Origin: Aricia agestis
Lineage: Eukaryota > Arthropoda > Insecta > Lepidoptera > Lycaenidae
Assembly: GCF_905147365.1 (NCBI RefSeq)
Contig: NC_056409.1
Coordinates: forward strand, 18,419,001 to 18,483,000
Length of the DNA: 64,000 nucleotides
Reading direction: 5' to 3'
The position numbers were made by a program, and so were the translations under genes. A model generated the notes under the pieces. It was not told where the DNA came from and searched no databases. It worked only from the letters and a program-made list of their open reading frames with translations. This document shows, piece by piece, positions 8,839 through 20,639 of the stretch (position 1 is its first letter; each line of letters opens with the position of its first letter).

Positions 8839-9878
8839 ATAATGTCATTCAAGTATCATTTCACGAGGACCAATTACGAAATGCTGGAACAGCGCTGAAT
8901 CACAGAATTGCATTCATACCTATCGACATATCGTCCCAGTGACATCCTTGTGGTTCGGTATCTATGCATAATACATAATTTATACATCCATGTAATATTT
9001 TCTCAATATTAGCTAATAATGATAGCAAACACGTCCTCGTTCAAGTTTGATGTTTGCCCAAGCAAATTTATGGCTTAACGATGGATAAAGCTAGCAAAAA
9101 GTGATGTCATCGTATATTGCAAACGATTTATAACTCTTTCCTATTGTTATTAAGTATGAAAATCGCTCGAATGAATCGTAGGAAGTAGGAATATTGAAAA
9201 GTGGGCAGCATTATGAATTAAGAAGGAAACGGTCTATTTGCAGATACGTAAATGTCCCCATCGTGTTTACAGGATTTTGTGACTTATGTCTGCAGATGGA
9301 GGGGTCAGTGTTGTATGCTCGGGTATCGTAAACAAGATCCCGACTGGTGGAATACGATCATAAACCTACATAATAAACTATGATCAAAACTACTTTAGCA
9401 CCGCAAGGTTACTCACGAAGTTATACGTTCTACTGGAGTCATTAAACTAGTGTTACGTCCTTTTGGCGAGTTTAACGAGGTTTAGGAAGACTTGATTAAA
9501 GGGAAAATTCAAGACAGAACTAGGAAAATTTGGTAATAATTCATAGTTAATCAATGACGTTTCCAAGCTGACGACAATCGTCAGCTGATCTTATACTTTG
9601 AACAAGTCGGTCTTGTCTTATTCCTCAAATTATAAATGTATTATACTTAGGACTCCTTTATATTTTTTAAAAGATTTAATTAAAATAAACTTGTGCCCGC
9701 CGTCGCCAATACTTAAAATACAATTACTTTTTCCAAGTAGAGTCAGTATGCAAATCGCTCGCTGGTAAGGACAGGCCTAAAATTTACTTAATTTTTTGGA
9801 AACTTTTTTGGTCGGAGATCGGAGGCTTGACTTGTATTTTTATTATAAAGTTTATCACTGGCCTTCTTTTTTTAATTA
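8839..9878. other. Unassigned stretch, nothing recognised
   Basis: About 1 kb without recognised repeat or long open frame. It is more balanced in composition than its surroundings and may be unique intronic or intergenic sequence. Confidence 0.4.
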
Positions 9879-10010
9879 TTCTTATATATAAAATTATCCT
9901 GTCGTTGTGTTTGTAGCCAAACTACTTCGAAACGGCTGGTGCTATTATGTTAAAATTTAGTATGCCTATACTGTCGGTCTGAGAATCAGCCAATATCTAT
10001 TTTCTATTCT
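9879..10010 (+). repeat. Partial Helitron-like 5' region
   Basis: TC followed by ttatatataaaattatcctg, then gtgtttgtagccaaactact and tcgaaacggct, a layout also seen at the start of 41915-42322 (gtcgctaaactccttcgaaa). No matching 3' end was found. Confidence 0.4.
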
Positions 10011-10669
10011 CGAAATGACTGACGTTCATAGCAGAGTTGTAACTTGTGGCGTAACCAAACGACGCACACCCCTCAAAACACCTATCGAAGTTTCTGAAAT
10101 CAGCGTGACACAAACAACGCTCCCATGATTGTCATGATGACGCAGTTTGTATCACGCTAAAATGGTATAAAATGATAGAATGCGGGTGACTTTCATGCGG
10201 ACCAGACCAAGACACGCATGACAGGAAAAGCGAAAAAATGAAAGCAAAAGAAAATATAACACCATAAATCCACCGTATATCCCCACACCGTTCTAAAAAA
10301 AAAACAACGTTTGCGGGATCAGCGAGTATTCCAATATGATCGTTTCGCGGTATTTTACTTCAGTAAAAAAATATATAATTAAATTGGGAACGGGATGGAA
10401 GTGGATGGACATGAGACTGACAAGTGACAACACAGCTGCCGGTAATTGGATACGGAGCTTACCACACGCCCGGATTCCGTAGGACATATTCAGATTTTTC
10501 ATTAACGCTGTGGACTTGAAATTTTTTTAGCCACTATTCGCACGATACGCGTATACGGTCAGTGGCCAGTTGGCCACACTCGGCGAGATAATATTATGAA
10601 TATGAGTAAACTTCAAGTTTGACAGATAATGTATAGGGCTTATGTCAAAAATCTTCATTTAGTTAGCCG

Positions 10670-11058
10670 GCCCCTAGACGATCAATTGTATTGTGCAAAA
10701 TCACGCTTTAATTTAATTGAATAGTTTATTTCACAATAGCTATGTCCACATTATGCACTTGCATCCTCAATTTTCGTCATCAACTTTCATATTGGCGCAT
10801 TCAATAGTTGAATGCGTCAAGGAACGCAACGCCAATATTGTCATTTTTGAAGTTTTGGATACGGTCAGGGGGCATGCGTCGCGGGCTTGCCTCACGTTCA
10901 CTGTTGACTGCGTATAACGCATGCCCTTGACGAACAGAAAAAGGCACAGTGTGGACAAAGCTATTTAGATTGAAAATGCACGATGTTCAATATCAACCCT
11001 AGACGGTCCATAATACGCAATACGTGATATTGCACGATAAAACTGCTCGTCTAGGGGC
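10670..11058. mobile_element. MITE, ends gcccctagacga, middle layer of nest
   Basis: Exact 12-base terminal inverted repeats gcccctagacga (10670) and tcgtctaggggc (ending 11058). A secondary inverted theme continues inward (tgtattgtgca / tgcacgat). The element at 10739-10961 lies inside it. Confidence 0.65.
10739..10961. mobile_element. MITE, ends gctatgtccaca, innermost layer
   Basis: The left end gctatgtccaca and right end tgtggacaaagc are flanked by TA on both sides, consistent with a Tc1/mariner-type target. The interior contains palindromic parts around gcgcattcaatagttgaatg and gggcatgcgt / acgcatgccc. Confidence 0.6.
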
Positions 11059-11629
11059 CCGCTTATAGTAAAGTAATTTACATTCGTCTCTGAGTGCGGA
11101 TTAGTTTTCTGTTACAAGAAAAATGTGTTTTCAAGAAGCTACTTGATACTTCTTAGTGCTAAAAGTTATTTCAATCTTTAGAACGTAGTTTATTGCTTTT
11201 TAAATCTAGATACTAGGTTACAAACTATAGAGAAACTAACCTTTTATCCGGCAAAACGTACTGCCCCTGTGGGATAGATACAGTTCTCGTGCGATGTCAC
11301 GGGTATAAGCTACTGAAACAAAAATTGTGTAACACGACAGATTCATTTACGCTAACTTTTATCTTTGATGTTTCTTTTCTTTATACTTTTGATGTTGCTC
11401 TTATTAAGATTTCCATACTTTTTCCTCATTTTTACTCTGTAATCGTAAGAATTTGGAAGGATTTAACTTTTGGAAACATAGACAAAGGTCTAACGATAAG
11501 CGATTATAATACTTTTTTCAAAACAAATTATTAAATAAAAATATATATATCCACAGCCGAACATATTATGACCACCTCCTTTTTGAAAGTTGGTCAAAAT
11601 GTGCAAGAAAGATTTAACGAACTACTAGA

Positions 11630-11915
11630 ATCGTGCGGGCGGCGGTCGCCCGCAGCCTTGGAGGTTTGCGTCCGCGCACTCTGCGATAGTTTGGCGGGCG
11701 ATCGCAGTACCCATAGTAGGCGATCGTAGTAGAAACCGTCTTGCGATCATCGTCCGCAGAGTTTGCGGGCGCCGGGCGGTGATCGCGACAGCACCCCGGC
11801 GGCTGCGGACCCGCACAAATCAGCGGTCTCGTGAGTTGTTCAGCTGAAATAAAACCGCAGCTGCGCAACCGCTGCCGGCGCGGGCGAAAACCGCTCCGTG
11901 AGTTCGCTCACAGAC
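11630..11915. repeat. GC-rich block of unknown type
   Basis: Nearly 290 bases of GC-rich sequence with repeated gcgggcg, gatcgc and gtccgc motifs in both orientations, in an AT-rich setting. The two overlapping arginine- and proline-rich open frames look like composition effects. It may be a GC-rich MITE; no second copy was found here. Confidence 0.35.
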
Positions 11916-12174
11916 TTACCTTATGTTATCGTAGCGCTATTTTCAGTGACGGATTAAGACTACTTGATGCCCTAAGCAATCCATGCATCCATGCCTGTGT
12001 ACCCCCCCTCTATCCGTATGTAAACTAGAATCGGTCTTTAATTGGTCTTTTTGTCTTTCTTCTGGTGCCCCCTCAGACGTGATGCCCTAGGCAATTGCTT
12101 AATTTGATTAAGGGTTATTCCGTCACTGGCTATTTTGGCTTATTATGATATTAGCTGTTTATCTTATATCTTTA

Positions 12175-12332
12175 TCTTTAAACGAGCAATTCTTGTATAT
12201 ATCTATATATATAATTGGAATCTCGCAATCGGCTCCAACGATTTTCATGAAATTTAGTATATAGGGGGTTTCTAGAAAATATCATTTTATTCGTGTTTTA
12301 TCGAATACCGAGCAAAGCTCGGTCAAACAGCT
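12175..12332 (+). mobile_element. Helitron-like family 3, copy 1
   Basis: Starts TCtttaaacgagcaattctt and ends just after the hairpin accgagcaaagctcggt with cagctgg, a changed form of the usual CTAG end. Related copies lie at 30499-30685 and 39847-39958. Confidence 0.65.
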
Positions 12333-12700
12333 GGTAATGATTATATATAATGATATTAGCTTAGCTTTGGCTTATTATGATAGTGATGAAATTACACCGA
12401 CAAGAGCATGAATACTTAAAGAGAGAAAAATATTGTTCCTCAGCAATGTAAATCTTTCCCTTTAGCAAGTCCAATACATTATCAAAGTTAAATATTCAAG
12501 AGATGAAAAAAGTAAACTGAACCCGAATCGTGATCCATTTGCGACTGAAATTGAGACTTATCTTGTACAAGTTTGATTAAAAAGTTTACTTGAAAAGGTT
12601 GGGACTGGCAGCATGACTGGTATAAAATGAACTAGAATAAACTCACGAAGATTTTATTTGAAAATGTTAATAAATAATTATTGTTATAATATGACTTATA

Positions 12701-12757
12701 TTTTTATAGTTATTTAATTACTGATGTTATTTTTATTAAAATCATTTTTTTGCATTT
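12701..12757 (+). repeat. Direct repeat left of a Helitron (left copy)
   Basis: tttttatagttatttaatta plus about 35 further bases recur at 14096-14153 with few differences. The two copies bracket the Helitron at 12777-14095. Confidence 0.6.
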
Positions 12758-12776
12758 TGCATTTTTTTTACTTATA

Positions 12777-14095
12777 TCATCACCATAATATTAATACGCG
12801 AACGAAAAACTTTGTAACCCTTTTTACGAAAAATGGGGAAACGTAGGTGCATGAAATTTTGCACAGTTATAGTTTATATGGTGAAGGAGTGCATCGAACT
12901 AATATTATTTTGAAATTATGCTTTATCATACATTTTTTTAACAAATAAAACATTACACACACTACAACATACACACATGAGAAATGACAGATTTTTGAGT
13001 GACAAGCCTATACATACGAATTATACTCTTTTATTTATGGTTGAAGTCTGTTGACAACAAGTTGACAAATTGAAAATGGATTAATTTTTTTTATGGAATC
13101 TAAGGTACTATTAGACAATGCTTATACGGCCTGTCTGATTGCGGCTCTTCACGATGGGCCAGCGTAGTGGGCCAGCGTGGGGAGGACGTAGTGGCGTAGG
13201 ATGGTCGATGGCGCCAGCGCTGGCCGTGGAATGGCGGCGGAGTCGGTTTTTCGGCCGCACATCAAAGGATGATGGGCCAGCGATGGCGGTACGCCTCTAC
13301 ACATTGGCGATACGACAGTCGGTGCCTGACCGCGGTCGAGTGAGGACGTCGTAATTCGTATTACAATTTACGAATTTCATTCAAAATGACGAGTACGTGG
13401 TCTCATAATGAATGAAACTATGTTAATATGATAAAGGCGAAAGTTTGTATGGATGTATGGATGTTTGTTACTCTTTTACTCAAAAAATAATGAACGAATT
13501 TTAATGAAACTTTACAATAATAATAGCTTATACAATACATAACTCCTGACTTTTTAAAGATCCAAGATAGGGAGTTTCAGCGTTGTTTTAAGAAAGGAAA
13601 GCATATTATTATGCTATTATTACATTCATCATTATCATCATCATCACTACTATAAACCATTATTTTAATTTTAGACTCGAAATAATTATTCGTAGAATTC
13701 AAGAGAATTCATATTCGTAGAATTCAAGAGGTTCATATTGGAAGGGAGGTCATACGAAGTTCACTGGGTCATCTGGTGAAGTCATAAATTATTAAAAAGG
13801 CACGTTTTGCACTGCTGCAATGACTAATGCTTACACGTCCATCTTGAACGACGTTTAGATCACAACTGAACACGGCCATCATGTAGAGGCGTTGCGACCA
13901 TTGCAGAGCCATCGCATGCGCCATTCGATCGGCCAGCGCTGGCCCATCTTGTAGAGGGGCAATGAGATCAGCTAAGTCCCAGAGACAAGAGTTGAAAAAA
14001 AAAAATGATAAAGTTAATATTTTTTACAAATTATAGGTAGTAGTCCTAATGTCGTTGAAACTAAGGTCGAATTTCGACCATAGGGCGATCTCTAG
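12777..14095 (+). mobile_element. Helitron-like family 2, copy 1, interrupted
   Basis: The 5' end is TC in tcatcaccataatattaata; the 3' end is the hairpin ggtcgaatttcgacc followed by CTAG (14092-14095). Copies at 30032-30496 and 57637-58080 share the internal block aaatggggaaacgtaggtg. An 824-base DNA transposon at 13139-13962 interrupts it, and the uninterrupted sister copies show the original site. Confidence 0.75.
13139..13962. mobile_element. 824-base DNA transposon with 26-base TIRs and TGA duplication
   Basis: The left end TTGCGGCTCTTCACGATGGG and the right end (reverse complement TTGCCCCTCTACAAGATGGG) match at most positions over 26 bases. TGA flanks it at 13136-13138 and 13963-13965. 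The related Helitron copy at 30032 has a single gtctgagatcagc at the same place, confirming the empty site. Subterminal motifs gatgggccagcg and cctctacannatggc recur near both ends. The interior carries a piece of another Helitron (about 13428-13500) and no transposase frame. The 71-codon open frame at the left end is not a recognised protein. A 3-base TGA duplication does not settle the superfamily. Confidence 0.8.
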
Positions 14096-14153
14096 TTTTT
14101 ATAGTTATTTAATTAGTGTTGTTATTTTTATTAAAATATATTTTTTTGCATAT
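14096..14153 (+). repeat. Direct repeat right of a Helitron (right copy)
   Basis: Right-hand copy of the roughly 57-base sequence at 12701-12757, starting directly after the Helitron CTAG end. Confidence 0.6.
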
Positions 14154-14194
14154 TATAAAGTAGCTCTTACAATTGAAACGCTGCCCCTGCCTGA

Positions 14195-14470
14195 TTTTTT
14201 ACGTGGTAGAGATGGCTCTACCACGAAGCATGGGCTTCGGCACGAATGGGCCGGCTTGACCGGAGAAATACCACGGGCTCACCGAAAACCGGCGTGAAAA
14301 AGCGCTTGCGCTGTGTTTCGCCGAGTGAGTGAGATTACCGGACCCTACCCTTTCTTACATCCCCTGCCCTTCCCTTTCTTACATCCCCTGCCTTGTAATC
14401 CTATTCCATCTTAAAAGGCCGGCAACGCACCTGCACCTTTATGATGTTGCGTGGGTCCATGGGCACAGTA
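14195..14470 (+). mobile_element. SINE-B copy 2 (divergent)
   Basis: Contains the head cttcggcacgaatgggccgg, the palindromic gcgcttgcgctgtg segment and ttaaaaggccggcaacgcac, but the tail after gtccatgggc is lost. The C-rich tract is replaced by cccctgccc/tttcttacat repeats, which sets it apart from the other copies. Confidence 0.65.
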
Positions 14471-14648
14471 AATAAAAAGTTTCCTGCGACGTACGCCAGC
14501 GTTCCTCTTTACATTCTAATATGACGTGTGGATTTTGGTCGAATTATTTACTACTAGAAACGTCCTCTGCTCCGTAATGCGACTGAACTTTGCGTAATAT
14601 TCCCTATTGTCTAACGTTATTTTTATTACATAACTATCGCTTCATGAT

Positions 14649-14870
14649 ACTATAGGTCTACCAGAATCTGATGGTAATAAGTGAGAAAATAAATTGACTT
14701 CAGCAATACCGGGGTAATTGGAAAAAAAGATTTTGATCCTTTTTTTTTCTTTATAGCGGCGGTGTGGAACATGCACATATAAAAATTTATCCAATGATCA
14801 AGGATATTTTTCGAAAATCTGCCATCAAAATTTGCTATCAGATCCTGGTAGACCTATAATAACCCCTTGT
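14649..14870. mobile_element. MITE, ends tataggtctaccag
   Basis: The left end tataggtctaccagaatctg pairs with the right end cagatcctggtagaccta, about 29 bases with two or three mismatches. TA at both edges suggests a Tc1/mariner-type target site. Confidence 0.65.
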
Positions 14871-15870
14871 CCCTAGATAAGATCACATTTCATACTTAAG
14901 TGGTCCATAAACTATAAGCACACTTTTTGACATAACTTTGTATGTACATAATGTTGCCAAACTAAATAATAAGTACATAATCGGCGTCAATACCATCGAA
15001 TGCCATTGGATTTCCCCACTAACCCAAATATCGTTGGCGACCCATGCTCGTTACGACCCGTTGACATCATGCCTTAGGGCTGCCAAAAGCGATGACGAAA
15101 CAATGTACTATTTTTAGGGTTGCGTAGTACCTGCCTGCCATTCATTTTCGTCGCTCGGTAGAAAAAGAGATATTACTCTACCTCTGCTACTTACACTCCC
15201 TTACGTCCTACGAATTTTGAGTCAGGTCACCTGTCCTGACGATAAAATATTTTTTTCTACTGACCCCATAAAAGTGTATAGCGTTAAAGAAGTTACCTTA
15301 CCTTCTCTAATTTCTTTACAAAAATAATGAAAAGCCCCAGTAATCCTGTATAATATCTATTTATACCATCGTCTATCTTGTTTAATACCTTTATAAATAT
15401 TGATCAAGTGACATAAGCCAGGAATTTGGTGTCGTGTTTCATATGGCGTTAATCTACAAAGTTGTATGGCTTACCAGCCCCTGACCCTGACACATCGAAT
15501 TAAATGTGAGGTCGGCCTAATTTGTTCTGACGTGTCATACGCGATCTAAGGGTAGACCATGCACAATTTTAAGATCGGTGAAACTGCATAGAGGAATGTG
15601 AGCCTGCAATGTCCAGCAATAAAGATAGTTGCTAATAACGTGTCATCGATCGCGGAAAACCAATAACGAACCGTATCATCCACTCATTTTCTAATAGCGT
15701 TTTCCGTGCGCCACTCCTCGTTCCACCAAAAACCAAAATTGACCTTAAAGTTGTGCGTGGCCGTACACTCCATATTCACTGCCTCTCACCAAATTCGCCA
15801 TTTAGACCTTGTCAAGGTTTTTTGTTAGAAAACCCAGAGTCTAAAATCATCTTAAAATGTTTTCGATTAA
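14871..15870. other. Unassigned stretch, possibly unique sequence
   Basis: 1 kb without recognised repeats. 15480-15830 is fairly balanced in composition and has no long open frame, and could be conserved noncoding sequence. No exon could be supported. Confidence 0.35.
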
Positions 15871-16105
15871 ATAGTTTTCTTTATTTTATAATTATTATAG
15901 TGGCTCGGCAATGAGCTCAAGAAAAACAAATATAAAACTTCATATTTGGGGTAGTTTATACTTACACAAACGGCAACCGTAAAGTGTTTTTTAGTATGTA
16001 ACGACGCATGTGGACGATGGTACCCAATAAATCCAATCAGTCGCTGATTATTTCTCTAGTGCTCATTGCCAAGCCACTATAATAATTATAAAATAAAGAA
16101 CTATT
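15871..16105. mobile_element. MITE with 45-base nearly perfect terminal inverted repeats
   Basis: 15871-15915 (atagttttctttattttata...gagc) pairs with 16061-16105 with one or two mismatches (ggctcggc versus ggcttggc). The unique centre is about 145 bases. Confidence 0.7.
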
Positions 16106-18210
16106 GATAAATTCACTGAATGTTGATTTAAATTACAAAATAAATTGAAGGCTTGGCTTGAATGTGATCTGAAAACTTTTTGCGATAGATATATTGCATG
16201 GCTATGCAATATTTTGCTTGACTCCTTTTTACATTTAATGTTTTGGTGGGATTTCATTTCTTTTTTTAAGGTTTCTTTTCTTTTCAGGTCACGTTAAAAC
16301 TTTTCTATACTTAGCTTAGCACCCATTCTCTATCTCTAGGTATATATTCTAGTCGTAAAATTAATTGATGATGACAGGTAGGTATTTCTACAAAGTACAA
16401 AATCTATGACGATAGACCAACAACTTTGAACTTTCAGGAGGTTATTCGTGCACCGATGTTACTTTCGATTGAGTATTACGACCTATCCCGATTTTTTTTA
16501 ACCATAATAATTATACTCCGCAAACAAGCGATACCGCGATATTATAAAGGGAGTGCTACACCATCTATCGAGCAAGTATGGAGTGTACATCGTAATTCGC
16601 AGTCATTTATATTTTAATCGAATTTAATTATCATAGTTTCATTGTTAACTTCGTTAACACTATTTTTCTTTTTGTACGTAAAATAATTATTATGAAGTCG
16701 AAACTCATTTTTAATGTTCATGCAAAGCCACAAACAAAGTATACTACGGCCGTGCCTTTGCTAAAAAGCTTGGCTGGAGCACTGCCGTGATTTATAGTAA
16801 TAATACACTGCTATTATCAAGGATATAAAATATTTTTATTCAAGACTTAATCATGTCTGCTTTTAATTAATGTATCTATTTCATTAGCTCAAGGGAGCTG
16901 CCACAAAATATGGGTTACCTAAAGTTTTGTTATAAATCCTGATTTGATTATTATACCCTCACGTATACGGGTTCGGTCATGTGCTCGCACGCGATCACAC
17001 ATGTCTATTTTAGGATCATTTCAGGGATGGGCGTCTCAGTTTTACATAATGTGTACAGGTGCGTTTATAAATTAATTTATTTATAGCAGTGACGACAACA
17101 AACTAAAAATATTTATGTCTATAATTAAATCTGTTTGCGTGACCGTCTACGTTACATAGTTTTTCATTACGAAATAGACTTTGAAATAGTAGAATTATAA
17201 TATGAGACCTTTTTATGACATAAACCAGGAATTTAATATACGGACGCATACTCGATAATACAGTAAGCCCAAAAGTATCATATTCAGTGATGCCGACCGA
17301 ATGAGGATGTTTGAAATTCTATTTGCTACCAGGTGCTGCTATGTAGCGTTAGGGTCTATCGTTTCAAACTGCTGTCGTATGTCACGATATAACTGTCATG
17401 TGTCACGACAATATGCCTATTTGGAGCGACCACATGTGGTCGCTGCCTATTTGCCACGACAGACCGTGTGCGTTCACAGTGCGGATCGGCCTGCTCTCAG
17501 TTCGACTGGATTCGATAGGTCTCCCCGTGGTTAAGACCATCCCCTTCCTTGAGCAAACGACCTTGACGATAATTTTTGCCGCGTTGCCGAGATCGCACCA
17601 AAATCCTATTTTTTTACTTATCTTAGTTCAAAATTGACCTAAAAATTCAAACGGCGAATATGTAGTTAGTGAAATTGTCGATCTATTGGCGTGTGTTTAA
17701 AATAAACGTATTTTGTAAATACTAGGGAGATATTGAATGTATGCTTGAATTAATATAAATTGGTATTACTTTGGAAGCTGATATCATGAGTATAATAAAC
17801 AAACGTAGGAAATTAATAACGGAGAAAGGAATTTTCATATGCTGAAGATTAATGTTGTATTTTTATTTTTTAATATAATTTTGTAGCTTTCAAATTATGA
17901 GTTAATAAGACTTTAAAAACGGTAAATTTCGGCATCTCCGTAGGGCGTCTTAAGTGATAGCCGACACTAACACTAGGGGATTTACTTGCGTTCTTATAGT
18001 TTTTCTAAATTGTTAGATTAAAAGTTGCGCAAGGCTGAAGAGATTTGTGATAGTTATCTAAATTAACTGCGTATTAATATTGAGAGACTACTTTATTTAT
18101 TTATTTTATTTATTTAATATTGGAAAACCAACAGCTTACAATTTTTTCTTAAATAGTTATAATATAGGTAAAACAGCTTCAATGTTTTGTTTCTTTACTT
18201 ATTAAAAATA
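16106..18210. other. About 2 kb unassigned
   Basis: AT-rich with a few short open frames that look random. A palindrome gcgaccacatgtggtcgc lies near 17422-17441. No repeat family, exon or RNA gene was recognised. Confidence 0.4.
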
Positions 18211-18566
18211 CTAGCTGTTCCGGTGAACTTCGTGTCACTTTAAAACCTTCCCTGGACTTCTACGTATATTTTAAGACTAAAATTAGCCCAACCCGTTCAG
18301 CCGTTTTCGAGTTTTAGCGTTACTAACATTGAAAATCCATTTTATATATTTGACTTTTAAGTATTATCACAAATCTTTTGTATGGGAGGATAGAAAAGTG
18401 TTGTTTTTAGACTTTTTCAGGTTTTTTTTTTTAGAATTTTTCTCTCCGTAAGAACCATCCTCGTACTTCAAGGAATATTTTAAAAAAATAATTAGCGAAA
18501 TCGGTCCAACCGTTCTCGAGTTTTGCGCTTAGCAATACATTCAGCGACTCATTTTTATATTATAGA
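18211..18566 (-). mobile_element. Helitron-like family 4 ('ccggtgaacttcg'), copy 1
   Basis: CTAG at 18211 with ccggtgaacttcgtgtcact next to it, ending tatagA at 18566. Near-identical to 35989-36361, including cgttcagccgttttcgagtt and ccaaccgttctcgag. Shorter relatives lie at 28564-28716 and 54220-54353. Confidence 0.7.
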
Positions 18567-18742
18567 TGAAGATAATGATGAATAGAATGTTGAATGTAAA
18601 ATAACTACAATCCATCGGCAAGTAGCAACAACTAAGTAATAAGTTCCAAGAAGCCTTACAGCACAGCTTAGCTTGACAGCTGTGCGAACATTCACCGAGT
18701 TATGCATTTCCTGTAGTATAACTATTTCGAAATATGTTTGTA

Positions 18743-19230
18743 CTAGATGACGCCCTCAACTCCACATTTTTTTTTATGAAATAAGGGGGCAAACGAGCAA
18801 ACGGGTCACCTGATGGAAAGCAACTTCCGTTGCCCATGGACACTCGCAGCATCAGAAGAGCTGCAGGTGCGTTGCCGGCCTTTTAAGAGGGAATCGGGTA
18901 ATAGGGGAGGGTAGGGATGGGACGGGAAGGGAATGAGGGAAGGGTAGGGAAGGGAAATGGGTAGGGGATTGGGCCTCCGGTAAACTCACTCACTCGGCGA
19001 AACACAGCGCAAGTGCTATTTCACGCCGGTTTTCTGTGAGAACGTGGTATTTCTCCGGTCGAGCCGGCCCATCCGTGCCGAAGCATGGCTCTCCCACGTA
19101 ATAAATATTTTTAATAAAAATTTCGTGATAAAAACTATTCTATCCAAAATCGATTCAGCGGTTTGGGCGTGAAGAGGTAACAGACAGATAGACAGACAGA
19201 CATACTTTCGCATTTACATATTACATTAGA
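18743..19230 (-). mobile_element. Helitron-like copy 3, host of a SINE
   Basis: CTAG at 18743 is followed by gatgacgccctcaactcc, and the other end has cagacagacagacatac and a changed terminus (ttaga). The SINE-B copy at 18766-19100 splits it; part of the usual middle is missing. Confidence 0.65.
18766..19100 (-). mobile_element. SINE-B copy 3, inserted in a Helitron
   Basis: Full-length reverse copy: T run (the A tail on the other strand), gtttgctcgtttgcc tail block, G-rich tract at about 18900-18970, palindromic segment, and the cttcggcacgg head ending in acgt. The Helitron sequence on both sides fixes the order: Helitron first, SINE later. Confidence 0.8.
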
Positions 19231-19450
19231 TTGTAAATAAAAAAGGTTCTTCTGGCTTACCCCATTGAACACAAAAGTAAACAAGGCAGGAAGTTGCCGC
19301 AGAAGGCTTTGTGCCACAGTATAATAGCTACATGCATTTTGCAGCGTAATTTCGAAACCATTTTGATGAAAAATAAAGCGATGGCTTTATCATCTTAAAC
19401 ATTTTTCTATGGGATAATAAGTTACACTTGATCTAACTTAATAATTATTA

Positions 19451-19684
19451 TCTATATATATAAAACTCAAAGGTGACTGACTGATTGACATAGTGATCTA
19501 TCAACGCACAGCCCAAACCATTAGATGGATCGGGCTGAAATTTGGCGTGCAGGTAGATGTTATGACGTAGGCATCCGCTAAGAAAGGATTTTGATAAATT
19601 CCAACCCCAAGGGGTTCAAATAGGGGATGAAAGTTTGTATATAATAATACGTCTTAACGCGAGCGAAGCCGCGGGCAAAAGCTC
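19451..19684 (+). mobile_element. Helitron-like element, family 5
   Basis: TC at 19451 in tctatatatataaaactcaa, then ggtgactgactgattgacat; the 3' end has the gagcgaagccgcgggcaa hairpin typical of lepidopteran Helitrons and agctcg in place of agctag. Confidence 0.6.
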
Positions 19685-20029
19685 GTAAAAATATAAAGTT
19701 GTAGAAAAATAAAAGTCTCAATTTAATTTGTTTATTTGATAAAAAAATACACTGCAAACAATAATGATTATAATTAGTAGCTGACGCCGTACCTTATTGT
19801 CATAGTAAAAGTAGATTTACTCTAGTATGTCTCATAAGTTTCATCAAAATCGGTCTATCCGTCCGATCCGACACCGTTCAAATAAAATACACATTTGCGG
19901 TGTTGATGTAATAAATCAAATGTCCAAATCAACATAATATAGCTTCGTTAACAAAGGTATAATTTATCACAAAACCCATAAATTAGAAAATCCAATATTC
20001 GACTCGTCTGCTTTTATTGTATCAAATAT

Positions 20030-20260
20030 ACTAGATATTACTCACGACTTTGTTGCACAGAAAACAAATGTCCTACCTTGGGACTCAAAGAATTTACTCA
20101 CCTTTTAACATTTTGCATTTTGAATAATTTCCACATTTCTCTTACAACTCATATGAATTTTCATACAAGTCGATTCGACGGTTTAAACTTGAAAAGGTAG
20201 CAGACATACTGATAGACGAAAAGAAAGACATACTTTATCATTTATAATATCAGTATTCAG
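20030..20260 (-). mobile_element. Degenerate Helitron-like element
   Basis: Ctagatattactcacgactt at the left and gacatactttatcatttata at the right recall the copy-1 family with many changes. Ends are approximate. Confidence 0.4.
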
Positions 20261-20639
20261 TATGGATTGGCGCGTGTAGCGTGCGGCGTGCACTATCGAT
20301 TCTGAATTACAGAAGCCTTAAAACGCGGCCTTATTTTAGTTGAGTTTTACAATCCTATTAAAGTCTATTTGATTACAATGTAAGATTCACAAGGTTTCTC
20401 GGGACTTTGAAAGAAATAAGAAAAGTACATCTTTGACTATAGCAGACTACAGTAGTCAGTATTAACTTAATAGGGAATATTCTGCAAAGGAGCTGAAGGC
20501 ATACATACAGTAAATAATCCGACCGAAATAACTGCTACACACAATTATTCCTATCAGAATATTGCTAGAACATTGTCAAACGTCGAAAAAAAAACTTTTT
20601 GTTTACTGTCTGTGCTGGTCTAGCGTGCAAACATTGAGG

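Larger units (their letters stand above)
10600..11099. mobile_element. Second copy of the 7951-type MITE, split by insertion
   Basis: The left piece (about 10600-10669, tttgacagataatgtatagg) and right piece (about 11059-11099, tttacattcgtctctgagtg) match the outer MITE at 7951-8265. The elements at 10670-11058 and 10739-10961 sit between them. Confidence 0.55.

Noticed and set aside
11614..11868. Arginine- and proline-rich open frames in the GC-rich block
   Set aside because: Two overlapping frames with low-complexity composition, as expected from GC-rich repeats; no domain.
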